From positions 1 to 64,000 of the forward strand of contig JAKPQM010000084.1 in assembly GCA_029546925.1 (NCBI GenBank): a stretch of 64,000 nucleotides of DNA. Reading direction: 5' to 3'. Below the pieces are notes generated by a model. It was not told the origin of the DNA. It was given only the letters and a program-made list of their open reading frames with translations, and made no database searches. This DNA is from Actinomycetes bacterium (GTDB taxonomy: Bacteria > Actinomycetota > Coriobacteriia > Coriobacteriales > Atopobiaceae). Below are positions 43,315 through 51,755 of the stretch, one piece after another (the stretch's first letter is position 1; every line of letters begins with the position of its first letter). Position numbers and translations under genes: made by a program.

Positions 43315-44285
43315 ATGCGGCACTCCTCGCGCTCCTTGATGTCCATGAGCTTCTCGCGCAGGAGCCGCTTGAACTTCTCGGGCTCGTCATTCATGGGATT
43401 ATGGCCCGAATGCTCGAACCAGATAAGATCCTTCTCGGGGGCCTCGATCATGTCGTACCACTTCTGCACGAGCTCGGAGGGTGTGTTCATGTCGAGGCGA
43501 CCGTCGAAGATGTAGAAGGGGGTTTCGAACTTCGTGCAGGTAGCTGGAAAGTCCACAGCACCCACCTCGGGCCACATGACGGAGAGCACGCGCCTGTGCC
43601 CGATGATATAGCCCGCGAGATCGGCCGGGCTGTACTCCCTTGAGGCGAGGATGGGCACGACCATGCTCGAAAAGTAGCTGCGCTTGCCCCTGTCTTTGGA
43701 ATAGCCGCCGTATCTCATCATGACGCGGCGCTGCGCCATCATGCCGTCGTAAGCCCCCTTGTACTGGCCGCGCACGGGAGGGCCGACCGCTTGGAGCTTC
43801 TTGACGGAATCCTCATCACCTGCCGCACGGGCGGCATCGAGGGCGAATCTGTAGGAGAGCTCCTCGTTCTTTCCGCCGTCGACCACCTGTCCGAAGCCCA
43901 CGAAGGCGGCGATCTTGCCGGGATAGCGGTAGACGAGCCACGTGCCGAGCACGCTTCCCCAGCTGCCACCGATCACGAAGATCCTATCCTTGCCGAAATG
44001 GGCGCAGAGCCACTCCACGAGCTCTGCCGCGTCGTCGGTGAGCCTGCGGATGGTGAGATCGGCATCCTTCACGCCCAAGGCCGAACCGCCCGAGCCGCGC
44101 TGGTCCCAAGTGGCGATGGTGAAGCTGTCGAGCAGATCGAGGTGGGCGGTCATGATGTTGTGGCGGTTGCAGACGCCGGGACCGCCATGCAGGAAGAGCA
44201 GCACGGGCTTGGAGGTATCGTCGGTCTTGATGTGGATGCGCTGCCTCATACCGCCGAGCTTGATCTTGGTGTTGATGTCGATCAT
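43311..44285 (-). CDS. Proline iminopeptidase-like alpha/beta hydrolase
   Basis: A 324-residue S33-type hydrolase: LFLHGGPGVCNRHN oxyanion motif, nucleophile in GGSWGSVLG, acid in FDGRLDMNTPSE and His in EHSGHNPMND. Such enzymes remove N-terminal proline or hydrolyse small amides and esters. The start at 44285 follows GGGAGGGGTTTCGCG. It is fourth from the end of a five-gene string (FAD enzyme, this hydrolase, transporter, M20 peptidase, VOC) with 4-base overlaps, supporting a peptide-scavenging function. No secretion signal, so it acts in the cytoplasm. Confidence 0.88.
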   Translation of the reverse strand: MIDINTKIKLGGMRQRIHIKTDDTSKPVLLFLHGGPGVCNRHNIMTAHLDLLDSFTIATWDQRGSGGSALGVKDADLTIRRLTDDAAELVEWLCAHFGKDRIFVIGGSWGSVLGTWLVYRYPGKIAAFVGFGQVVDGGKNEELSYRFALDAARAAGDEDSVKKLQAVGPPVRGQYKGAYDGMMAQRRVMMRYGGYSKDRGKRSYFSSMVVPILASREYSPADLAGYIIGHRRVLSVMWPEVGAVDFPATCTKFETPFYIFDGRLDMNTPSELVQKWYDMIEAPEKDLIWFEHSGHNPMNDEPEKFKRLLREKLMDIKEREECRI

Positions 44286-44314
44286 CGCGAAACCCCTCCC
44301 GTTGGCGCACGCCC

Positions 44315-45727
44315 TCAGCGTGAAGCGAGCTCTTCGCCCATCAGAAGCCCCATGACGCTCGACATCATGAGGCCGCGCGTCCAGCCCGAGCTGTCGCCCA
44401 AGCAGTGGAGCCCTGCGATATTGGTGTCCAAGTGCTTGTCCATCACCACGCGGTTGCTGTAGAACTTGAGCTCGGGTGCGTAGAGCAGCGTCTCGCTGGA
44501 CGCAAACCCGGGCACCACCACGTCGACCGCCTTGATGAACTCGATGATGTCGGTCATCGCGCGAAACGGCATGGCCGAGGTGATATCGCCCGGCTCGGCA
44601 TCGGCGAGCGTGGGCATGACGTTGCTGCGCGAGAGCTCCTCGCGCCAAGTTCGCTTGCCGTCGAGGATGTCGCCGAGGCGCTGCACGAGGATGTGGCCGT
44701 TGCCGAGCATGTTCACAAGCTGGCCCACCTGCCGCGAATAGGCGATGGGCCGGTTGAACGGCGCACGGAAATGCTGCGTGGCGAGAACGGCGAGGTTGGT
44801 GTTGGCGCTCTTGCTGTCCTTGTAGGAATGCCCGTTCACCACGGCGAGATCGCCATCGTAGTTCTCTTGGCTCACGAAGCCGCCCGGATTCTGGCAGAAC
44901 GTGCGCACCTTGTCGCGGAACGGCAGGGGGTAGCCTACGAGCTTGCTCTCGTAAAGAACGTTGTTCACATCGTCGAGCACCTCGTTGCGCACCTCCACGC
45001 GCACGCCCATGTCCATAGGACCGGATTCGTGGGCGATTCCGTGACGCTCGCAGAGCTCGTCGAGCCAAGCGGCGCCCCGTCGTCCCGTGGCGACGACCGT
45101 CTCCTTGGCACGGATCTCGCACGTGCCCGCAGGTCCGCAGACAGCGGCGCCCCGGCAGACGCCCCCCTCGATGAGAAGATCGGTGCAATCGTGCTCGAAG
45201 AGCAGCTCGACGCCCGACTCTTCAAGATAGCGCTCGATACGGCCGTAGAGGCCCTGCGCACGCTCGGTCCCCAGATGGCGTATGGGGCAATCGAGGAGCT
45301 TGAGGCCCGCACGGATGGCGCGGCGGCGGATATCGGCCACCTGGTCGGGATGTCCGACGCCCTCCACATGCTCGTCCGCCCCGAACTCGAGGTAGATCGT
45401 ATCGCAACGACCGATCATCTCTTGGGCGAATTCCGTGCCGATAAGCTCGGGCAGATCCCCGCCCACCTCGTGGGAGAGCGAGAGCTTGCCGTCGGAGAAC
45501 GCGCCGGCACCCGAGAAACCCGTGGTGATGCGGCAGGGATCGCAGTGCACGCACGCACCGGTCGTGATCTTGGGGCAGAAGCGCTTCTCGATCGCGCGGC
45601 CTTTCTCGACCATGACGATGTGGCGGGCAGCGCCGGACCGGAGCAGTCCGAGTGCGCAGAAGATGCCTGCGGGACCTGCACCGATGATGAGGACATCGCA
45701 GATTCTCTGTGCGGTTTCGGGTTTCAT
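44315..45727 (-). CDS. FAD-dependent dehydrogenase (COG2509-like)
   Basis: A 470-residue flavoprotein with an N-terminal dinucleotide motif DVLIIGAGPAGIFCALGLLR and a later ATGRRGAAWL. The cysteine-rich CPKITTGACVHCDPC and GFSGAGAFSDGKL segments are typical of an uncharacterised family of FAD-dependent dehydrogenases widespread in anaerobes. The C-terminal CLGDSSGWTRGLMMSSVMGL is also conserved there. Substrate unknown. The start at 45727 follows GGAGGGACCGTGCC. It is the first gene of the peptide-utilisation string but may only share a promoter by position. Confidence 0.87.
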   Translation of the reverse strand: MKPETAQRICDVLIIGAGPAGIFCALGLLRSGAARHIVMVEKGRAIEKRFCPKITTGACVHCDPCRITTGFSGAGAFSDGKLSLSHEVGGDLPELIGTEFAQEMIGRCDTIYLEFGADEHVEGVGHPDQVADIRRRAIRAGLKLLDCPIRHLGTERAQGLYGRIERYLEESGVELLFEHDCTDLLIEGGVCRGAAVCGPAGTCEIRAKETVVATGRRGAAWLDELCERHGIAHESGPMDMGVRVEVRNEVLDDVNNVLYESKLVGYPLPFRDKVRTFCQNPGGFVSQENYDGDLAVVNGHSYKDSKSANTNLAVLATQHFRAPFNRPIAYSRQVGQLVNMLGNGHILVQRLGDILDGKRTWREELSRSNVMPTLADAEPGDITSAMPFRAMTDIIEFIKAVDVVVPGFASSETLLYAPELKFYSNRVVMDKHLDTNIAGLHCLGDSSGWTRGLMMSSVMGLLMGEELASR

Positions 45728-45876
45728 GGCACGGTCCCTCCAAAGCGGTTCCTCGCCGAGGCGATGGGATTGAGGACATCTTCGCCTGCAATCGTACACC
45801 CGGAAGCTAGAATCGGGTCCCCGGCTTTTGCGTGGCATGTCCACCCGGGAAAAACCACGCGCTCTCACGAACGCAT

Positions 45877-45901
45877 CCGGCCTTCCGAAACGGAAGGCCG
45901 G
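45877..45901 (-). terminator. Strong hairpin after htpG
   Basis: CCGGCCTTCCG (45877-45887) and CGGAAGGCCGG (45891-45901) are exact complements around AAA, 54 bases past the htpG stop. There is no T-run on the minus strand, but stem strength makes a transcription-end role likely. Confidence 0.65.
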
Positions 45902-45955
45902 AGTTGCGAGGACAGGGATCAAAACCGCCGGCAGTATGAGCTGATAGCCCCTCGA

Positions 45956-47926
45956 TCACATCAGCGAGCAGATGTTCTTGGCAAACTCCACGGGATCGTC
46001 GATGGGCAGACCTTCGACGAGCAGCGCTTGATCGTAGAGGAGGTTCGCGTAGAGGGCGAGCTTCTCATCCTCCCCCGCCGCTTGCACGGCAACGAGCTTG
46101 GCGAAGACCGGGTGCTGGGCATTGAGCTCGAGCACGCGCTCGGCATGGGGCGCCAAGGCGGCGTCGGGGCCCTTCATCATCACACGCTCCATCTCGAGCG
46201 AGATCGGCCCCTGCGCGGTGATGCACGCGGGCGCATCGGTGAGGTTGGCCGAGACGCGCACCGCGCTGACCTTCTCGCCGAGTGCCCGGGCCATGGCCTC
46301 GAACAGGGCCTCGTTATCCTTGGTCGACTGCTCGGCAGCGGACTTCTCCTCCTCGGTGGCGAGGTCGAGGTCGGCCGTGGCAACGTTGGCGAGCTCGAGT
46401 TCACGCCCTCCCTCATCGGGATTCTCATCGTCATCTGCATCGGATGCGAGGCGATAGGTGCGCATGGTCTGGAACATGAACTCGTCGATGTCCTGCGTGC
46501 AGAGCAGCACGTCGTAGCCGCGATCGAGGGCGCTCGTCACCGCAGGGAGCTTCTTGAGCCGCTCGAGCGCCTCGCCTGCAGCGTAGAGGACCTTGTCCTT
46601 GCCCTCCCCCGCAGCAAGGCCGTACTCGCGTAGCGTGACCTGCTTCTCCTCGCGTGCGGACCAGAACAGCAGCAGGTCGGCAAGGTCATCGGCCTTGGCA
46701 CCGTAGCTCTCGTAGATGCCGAACTTGAGGCCGCGTCCGAAATTCTCGAAGAACGTCTCGTAGGCTGCGCGGTCATCGGCGAGCATGCTTGCGAGCTCAT
46801 CATGGATCTTGCGCTCCACACGCTTGGCGATGGCGCGCAGCTGGCGATTCTGCTGGAGCGTCTCGCGCGAGATGTTGAGCGTCACATCCGGCGAGTCCAC
46901 CACACCGCGCACGAAGTTATAGTAGTCGGGCAGCAGGTCGGCGCACTTCTCCTGGATGAGGACATTCGACGAGTAGAGCGCGAGGCCCTTCTCGTAGTCC
47001 TTGCTGTAGAGGTCGAAGGGCGCACGACCGGGGATGAAGAGCAGCACATCGTAGGAGAGCGCGCCCTCGGCATGGAACGAGACCGTGCGGGCGGGTGCCT
47101 CCCAGTCGTGGAAGGCGGCCTTGTAGAACTCGTCGTAGTCGGTCTGCGCAACGTCCGAACTGCGCTTCTTCCAGATGGGCGTCATGGAATTGAGCGTCTC
47201 GAGTTCCTGGCACTGCTCGTATTGCGGGGTGTAATCGTCGCCCGCATCCTCCGGCTTGGGCAGCTCGCGGCTCTTGGTGACCATCATCTGGATCGGGTGG
47301 CGCACGTAGTTGGAGTAGCGCTTCACGAGATCGCGCAGGCCCCATTCCGAGAGGAACTTGTCGAGATCCTCGTCCTCGCCGCTCTCGCGCAAAAACAGCG
47401 TCACGTCGGTTCCGTGATCATGCGCGCCGTCGCGTTCGCCGGACTTGGCGGCTCCGATGGTGTAGCCCCGGATACCATCCGACTCCCAAGCGAAAGCTTG
47501 GTCGGAGCCGAAGGAACGGCTCACCACGCGCACACGGGAGGCGACCATGAAACTCGAGTAGAAACCCACGCCGAACTGGCCGATGATGTCTATATCGCTG
47601 CCTTGGTGCTCGATGTTCTCGTCTTTGAAGGCCTCGGAGCCGGAATGCGCGATGGTGCCGAGGTTGCGGTCGAGCTCGGCCTCGGTCATGCCGATGCCAT
47701 TGTCGCTCACGGTGATGGTACGGGCATCCGCATCGAAGGAGAGGCGGATGGCCAGATCCTCGGCACCGAGGTCGACCGTGCTGTCGGTGAGCGCCTTGAA
47801 CGAGAGCTTGTCGATGGCGTCGCTCGCATTGGAGACGAGTTCGCGCAGGAAGATCTCACGGTTGGTGTAGATGGAGTTGATCATGAGGTCGAGGAGTTTC
47901 TTGCTCTCGGTCTTGAATTGGCGCAT
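45956..47926 (-). CDS. htpG: Chaperone protein HtpG (Hsp90)
   Basis: A 656-residue ATP-dependent chaperone dimer. The N-terminal GHKL ATPase domain has REIFLRELVSNASDAIDKL, TVSDNGIGMT and QFGVGFYSSFMV; the middle domain contains NISRETLQQNR. No C-terminal MEEVD, as expected for bacteria. The start is preceded by GGAAGGAAGCGACC. The upstream region has the palindrome ACCCAAGTTGGGT next to a TATAAG-like -10 box, but no CIRCE or HspR site. A hairpin follows the stop. Confidence 0.97.
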   Translation of the reverse strand: MRQFKTESKKLLDLMINSIYTNREIFLRELVSNASDAIDKLSFKALTDSTVDLGAEDLAIRLSFDADARTITVSDNGIGMTEAELDRNLGTIAHSGSEAFKDENIEHQGSDIDIIGQFGVGFYSSFMVASRVRVVSRSFGSDQAFAWESDGIRGYTIGAAKSGERDGAHDHGTDVTLFLRESGEDEDLDKFLSEWGLRDLVKRYSNYVRHPIQMMVTKSRELPKPEDAGDDYTPQYEQCQELETLNSMTPIWKKRSSDVAQTDYDEFYKAAFHDWEAPARTVSFHAEGALSYDVLLFIPGRAPFDLYSKDYEKGLALYSSNVLIQEKCADLLPDYYNFVRGVVDSPDVTLNISRETLQQNRQLRAIAKRVERKIHDELASMLADDRAAYETFFENFGRGLKFGIYESYGAKADDLADLLLFWSAREEKQVTLREYGLAAGEGKDKVLYAAGEALERLKKLPAVTSALDRGYDVLLCTQDIDEFMFQTMRTYRLASDADDDENPDEGGRELELANVATADLDLATEEEKSAAEQSTKDNEALFEAMARALGEKVSAVRVSANLTDAPACITAQGPISLEMERVMMKGPDAALAPHAERVLELNAQHPVFAKLVAVQAAGEDEKLALYANLLYDQALLVEGLPIDDPVEFAKNICSLM

Positions 47927-47994
47927 GGTCGGTCGCTTCCTTCCAAACTGGTGCGGGCGGCTCCTGCCGCTCGATAGATGACGTAGATGCTTAT

Positions 47995-48007
47995 ACCCAA
48001 GTTGGGT
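47995..48007. promoter_or_regulatory. Palindrome ACCCAAGTTGGGT upstream of htpG
   Basis: A 13-base odd palindrome lies 69 bases upstream of the htpG start; on the minus strand it runs directly into TATAAG (47990-47995), a possible -10 box, so a bound protein would block the promoter. A related CCCAACTTGGG occurs at 55629-55639 upstream of fmdB-like and HAD genes. Candidate operator. Confidence 0.4.
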
Positions 48008-48167
48008 GATCCGGATACCCCGCGTTGGGAACGGAACGGACCCCGCAGCGGCATCATCCTGCTGTCGCGTTGGCTACAATGGTACCCCCATCTGACTCTC
48101 CATGTAGGAGCGGCCATGATATGCAGGATCTGCCACATCGCGATTATCTGATCGAGGAAGAGCGGCC

Positions 48168-48430
48168 ATGGCACGCGAAGACGAGATCCGTTCAGCCTAC
48201 AGGCAGCTCGGCAGATCACTGTCTCTCTACGATGGCTCCTGCGACTGCTTCTACGTGGAGGGTTCCTTTGCGCGGACGGACTGGCTCGTGCGGAGCTTCT
48301 ATGTTCCCATGGGTTTCTTCACGCCGCATTCGAGACCGAGGCAAGCCTCGGCAAACGTCTCGAGCGCAGGTACTCCTCGGCCGAGATCGAGACGTTCAAC
48401 TCGATAGCCTGCTTCGCGTGTGTGAAATAG
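48168..48430 (+). pseudogene. Frameshifted gene remnant, possibly a methyltransferase
   Basis: The reading frame begins MAREDEIRSAYRQLGRSLSL and reads like protein to about HS at 48331, then the composition becomes implausible. In the +1 frame a second protein-like stretch, AFETEASLGKRLERRYSSAE to a TAG at about 48430, continues. The two halves suggest a frameshift and internal deletion of a longer gene; the ends recall coriobacterial SAM-dependent methyltransferases, a weak match. The start has only GGAAGAGCGGCC upstream. It could instead be a coincidental ORF pair. Confidence 0.35.
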
Positions 48431-48440
48431 TGCGTTTGCA

Positions 48441-48516
48441 ATAACATACACTTCAGGAGCTCAACTGGGCATTCTCCCAGAAGAAACCGCAGGAAAGCCC
48501 GTAAAGTGTATGTTAA
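48441..48516. repeat. Palindromic element, family A copy 4
   Basis: Ends ATAACATACAC and GTGTATGTTA. The inner segment is in the opposite orientation to copies 1, 3 and 5: CTCAACTGGGC comes first and CGCAGGAAAGC last. The right end supplies the TAA stop codon of the DUF559-like gene (48513-48515). Confidence 0.92.
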
Positions 48517-49736
48517 TCGCTCACAACCGACACTATCTTGGGATCCCCCTCCCCCGCTTCGAACCTCACAACCGCCTCTTCGAACGAGATGCCGAGCTCC
48601 TGCACATCCGTAATTCCACGCGTGCCAGGCAGACCGGGCATGAGCGAGCAGATAAGGCCATGGCGCGCTTGGGAGATCCGCTCGTTTCCCAATGCAACTC
48701 GCTGGGCGAGCAGGTCGCGCCGCTCCGTGCGCTCGATCGCCTCGACCACCTGCCCCATCACCCGCTCGAAGCCGCCCCGGTCAAGCAGATCCTCCTTGGT
48801 GATGGAGAAGACCGTGAGGCCGAGCAACATAAGATCGCGGTCCCTGCGCTTGTCTGCGACGATGCGCGAGCGCGAGTCGGCCATCGCTTTGGCGAACTCA
48901 CGCGCCAGAGCGGAGTTTCCCGGATCCCTATCCAGCGCAACCGCGGCGCGGGCGATCTCGGACAGGCGGAAATGGTCCTCACCGTCGTAATTCAGGCCCA
49001 CGCTCGTTCCCCGGAACATGATGTCGGGCACGCGCGAGCCCGCATCGCTCAAACGGGAGAGGCGCTCTCCCAGCTCCTTGCGCGGGTTGAGGCCGATAGG
49101 ACCCAAGTCAAGCCCCAACTTATCTATCGGCAGCACCGCGAGCGCGGCGACAAGCGCTTCCATGGGCGACCAGGCGTTCTCGACAATGAGATCGATGATC
49201 GCGAGCGCATGCTGGGATCCGCGAACCTCGTGGGCTTCTCGCGCATATGCCCTCAGCTCGGCAACGGTCGTCACCGGCACGATGCTGTAGACCGCCTCGC
49301 CATTGCGCGGGTTTTCCGCCGCACGGGAGAAGCACCCGCAGAGCTCCATTCCCACCAGCACATGATCGATGGGATCCATCACCCGCCCGAGCTCGATGAA
49401 CAGGAGCTCGGGGCAGCTCATGGCGATGCCGTTGCCCATATCGACGAACGACCCTCTGGGAAGAGTACCCGAGACAACCGTGCTCTTGGCACCGGCCACC
49501 TGCAGGCGCAGGTCCTTTTCGGGCACGAGGACATCGAGCGGGCACGTGGCCGAGAACTCCCCCGCCTTGCCGAGAAAAGCGAGCTGCTCGGCGATTCTCT
49601 TGGGCGTCCACCGACGCAACGGCTCCGGATCGGGCGGCAGCATGTCGCAGCGTCTTGCCAGGCTGGCCCCAACCTTGCCGCATCTGATGGCGCGGGTTAT
49701 ACGAAGCGCGGTGAGCGAACCGAGGGTCAGGCGCAT
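48513..49736 (-). CDS. AbiEi/DUF559-like protein with Vsr-type nuclease-like C-domain
   Basis: A 407-residue protein. The middle (LPRGSFVDMGNGIAMSCPEL followed by LGRVMDPIDHVLVGMELCG) matches the pattern of actinobacterial AbiEi-like proteins. The C-terminal VGLNYDGEDHFR and later KRRDRDLMLLGLTVFSITKE resembles the DUF559/very-short-patch nuclease core (x-YDGxxH, then D-R-L-G-V-F), which suggests an endonuclease or antitoxin role. No toxin partner is adjacent. Family A palindromes lie at both ends, and the stop codon is inside one of them. No ribosome site is evident beyond AGGAGCGCCC. Function is inferred only. Confidence 0.7.
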   Translation of the reverse strand: MRLTLGSLTALRITRAIRCGKVGASLARRCDMLPPDPEPLRRWTPKRIAEQLAFLGKAGEFSATCPLDVLVPEKDLRLQVAGAKSTVVSGTLPRGSFVDMGNGIAMSCPELLFIELGRVMDPIDHVLVGMELCGCFSRAAENPRNGEAVYSIVPVTTVAELRAYAREAHEVRGSQHALAIIDLIVENAWSPMEALVAALAVLPIDKLGLDLGPIGLNPRKELGERLSRLSDAGSRVPDIMFRGTSVGLNYDGEDHFRLSEIARAAVALDRDPGNSALAREFAKAMADSRSRIVADKRRDRDLMLLGLTVFSITKEDLLDRGGFERVMGQVVEAIERTERRDLLAQRVALGNERISQARHGLICSLMPGLPGTRGITDVQELGISFEEAVVRFEAGEGDPKIVSVVSD

Positions 49737-49770
49737 GGGCGCTCCTCTCGAGCAGATCGTTCCTCTTCAA

Positions 49771-49846
49771 ATAACATACACTTTAAAGCACCAACTGCGG
49801 TTTTCTCTAGAAGAACGCCCAGTTGAGCTCCTGAAGTGTATGTTAT
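49771..49846. repeat. Palindromic element, family A copy 5
   Basis: A 76-bp element with exact ends ATAACATACAC and GTGTATGTTAT. The inner part GGTTTTCTCTAGAAGAACGC parallels copies 1 and 3. It lies 31 bases after the paaK stop and 34 bases upstream of the DUF559-like start. Confidence 0.95.
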
Positions 49847-49877
49847 TGACGAGAGAGGCTGCAGCTCCCGCCATCCC

Positions 49878-51116
49878 CTACCTGTGTCGCTCGTCGAAAA
49901 CGCGCTTAGTCTTCTTCTCGCTACGTGGAAGCACGCCGAGCTCGACGATCTTGACGAGCGGGGTGAAGCCGAGCTTGCTCCTGATGCGCTGTGCCACGCG
50001 CGCACGCAGGTCATTCCAGTCGACCGAGCCGTTGGTCTCGACGTAGATACGCATGGTGTCGCGTCCGTCGAGGTGGCTGATACGGATCTGGAACTCGCTC
50101 GAGAGCTCGGGGAAGGTCTGGAGCACCTCCTCGATCTGCTTCGGGAAGACGTTTACTCCCTTGATCTTCATCATGTCGTCGGAACGACCGGAGATCGCCT
50201 CGACGCGCGGGTGGTGGCTGCCGCAGGGGCAGTCGCCGGGTATGATGCGCGAGAGGTCGTGGGTGCGGAAGCGGATGAGCGGTGCTCCCTCCTTGACGAG
50301 CGTCGTGAGCACGATCTCGCCCCACTCGCCATCGGGAAGCACCTCCTCCGTCTCGGGATCGATGATCTCGCAGTAGACGAAGTCGTCCCAGATGTGCATG
50401 CCGACATCGTATTCGCAGCTGATGCCGATGCCGGGGCCATAGATCTCGGTGAGGCCGTAGATGTCGTAGATCTTGACGCCCAGCTCGTTCTTGATACGGT
50501 TCCGCATCTTCTCGCCCCAACGTTCGGAACCGATGATGCCGCGCTCGAGGCAGATCTTGTCCTTGACATCGCGCCGCTCGATCTCCTCGGCAAGGAGAAG
50601 CGCATAGCTTGAGGTAGCGCAGAGCACCGTTGATTTCATGTCGATCATGAATTGGAGCTGCCTGTCGGTGTTGCCCGGACCCATGGGGATGGCCATGGCG
50701 CCGAGGAGCTCGCAGCCCGCTTGGAACCCGATCCCCGCAGTCCAGAGGCCGTAGCCCGGCGTGATCTGGATGCGGTCTGCGGGCGTGATGCCGGCGTACT
50801 CGAAGCAGCGCGCGAATTGGATAGCCCAATCGTCTACGTCTTTGTGGGTATAGGGGATGATGACCGGGGTGCCCGTTGTGCCCGAGGAGGAGTGGATGCG
50901 CACGATCTCGCGTTCGGGAACGGCGGAGAGCCCCAGCGGATAGGCCTCGCGCAGATCCTCCTTCTCGCAGAACGGGAGCGCGAGAAAGTCATCTGTGGAA
51001 GAGACGCCCGTTATGCCCGCCTCGCGGAGGCGCGCGCCGTAGAAATGGTTTGAGTCGAGCAAACGCTTGACCTGGGCATCAACCTGCTTGAGCTGGGTCT
51101 CGTTGATCTGCATCAT
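49878..51116 (-). CDS. paaK: Phenylacetate-CoA ligase family
   Basis: Activates an aryl or other carboxylic acid to its CoA thioester with ATP, giving AMP. The 412-residue length and the AMP motif HSSSGTTGTPVIIPYT, DIYGLTEIYGPG and the C-terminal MMKIKGVNVFPKQIEEVL are diagnostic. In anaerobes with IorAB this ligase acts on arylacetyl products such as phenylacetate or indoleacetate, or runs in reverse to make ATP from aryl-CoA. It follows iorB by 66 bases on the same strand, supporting that role. The start at 51116 follows AAAGGAATGA. Confidence 0.92.
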   Translation of the reverse strand: MMQINETQLKQVDAQVKRLLDSNHFYGARLREAGITGVSSTDDFLALPFCEKEDLREAYPLGLSAVPEREIVRIHSSSGTTGTPVIIPYTHKDVDDWAIQFARCFEYAGITPADRIQITPGYGLWTAGIGFQAGCELLGAMAIPMGPGNTDRQLQFMIDMKSTVLCATSSYALLLAEEIERRDVKDKICLERGIIGSERWGEKMRNRIKNELGVKIYDIYGLTEIYGPGIGISCEYDVGMHIWDDFVYCEIIDPETEEVLPDGEWGEIVLTTLVKEGAPLIRFRTHDLSRIIPGDCPCGSHHPRVEAISGRSDDMMKIKGVNVFPKQIEEVLQTFPELSSEFQIRISHLDGRDTMRIYVETNGSVDWNDLRARVAQRIRSKLGFTPLVKIVELGVLPRSEKKTKRVFDERHR

Positions 51117-51133
51117 TCATTCCTTTCGTTGTA

Positions 51134-51188
51134 GCGTGACACGTGGCCTGTCCCCTGCCATGACGAAGGGGCAGGTCGCTTGTCACGC
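51134..51188. repeat. Hairpin of the GCGTGACA/CCTGTCCCC type, copy 2
   Basis: GCGTGACA (51134-51141) pairs with TGTCACGC (51181-51188), and inside CCTGTCCCCT pairs with AGGGGCAGG. It shares both motifs with the hairpin at 35411-35465. The right arm overlaps the iorB stop codon. Confidence 0.75.
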
Positions 51189-51755
51189 GGAGTATGCGAG
51201 CGCACGGAAATTGAGCTCATGGAAGCGGTCGGGCAGGCGTGCGATGATGGCAGCGCGCAGGTCATCGGACGTGAGCGAGAGGACCCCGCTTCTCACGGCG
51301 GCGCCGAGAAGCACCACATTCAAGCACTTCGACGAGCCGAGATCTGCAGCGGCAGCATCGGCATCGACCACGATGAGATTCTCCACATGGGCGCGTAGGT
51401 ACGCCATGATGGCGTCGAGATCATAAGTCGGGCCGCCGATCGTGGCGCTCACGGGAATGATGGGCTTCGAACTCACGACCACCGTGCCTCCCGCGCGCAG
51501 ATAGGGCAGCTGGCGAACGGCCTCGGCAGGCTCGAAAGCGATGATGATCCCGGCGCGGCCGCGGCCGATAAGCGGAGAATCGACACCCTCCCCTATGCGC
51601 ACATGGGAGAAGACGCTTCCTCCGCGCTGGGCCATGCCGATGGTCTCCGCCGTCTTGACCGGAAGGCCTTTTGCCATGGCCGCCGCAGCAAGGAGCTTGG
51701 AAGCGAGGACGGTACCCTGACCGCCCACGCCGCAGAGGATGATATTGTCGCTCAC
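51183..51755 (-). CDS. iorB: Indolepyruvate:ferredoxin oxidoreductase, beta subunit
   Basis: The 190-residue gamma/beta-type subunit of the oxidoreductase that decarboxylates aryl-pyruvates to aryl-acetyl-CoA with ferredoxin reduction. The N-terminal ILCGVGGQGTVLASKLL is the family's nucleotide-like motif, and KTAETIGMAQRGGSVFSHVR is diagnostic. It is shorter than most but complete. Its start overlaps the iorA stop by 4 bases, so the two subunits are translationally coupled. Confidence 0.93.
   Translation of the reverse strand: MSDNIILCGVGGQGTVLASKLLAAAAMAKGLPVKTAETIGMAQRGGSVFSHVRIGEGVDSPLIGRGRAGIIIAFEPAEAVRQLPYLRAGGTVVVSSKPIIPVSATIGGPTYDLDAIMAYLRAHVENLIVVDADAAAADLGSSKCLNVVLLGAAVRSGVLSLTSDDLRAAIIARLPDRFHELNFRALAYSA

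Noticed and set aside
43311-45188. 625-codon minus-strand ORF that could be read as a fusion upstream of the iminopeptidase-like hydrolase
   Set aside because: The upstream part is in another frame of the FAD dehydrogenase gene and has Arg-rich nonsense composition; the start at 44285 with a good ribosome site gives a normal-length hydrolase.
24330-49846. CRISPR array made by the recurring palindromes
   Set aside because: The copies are kilobases apart, without regular spacers or cas genes.
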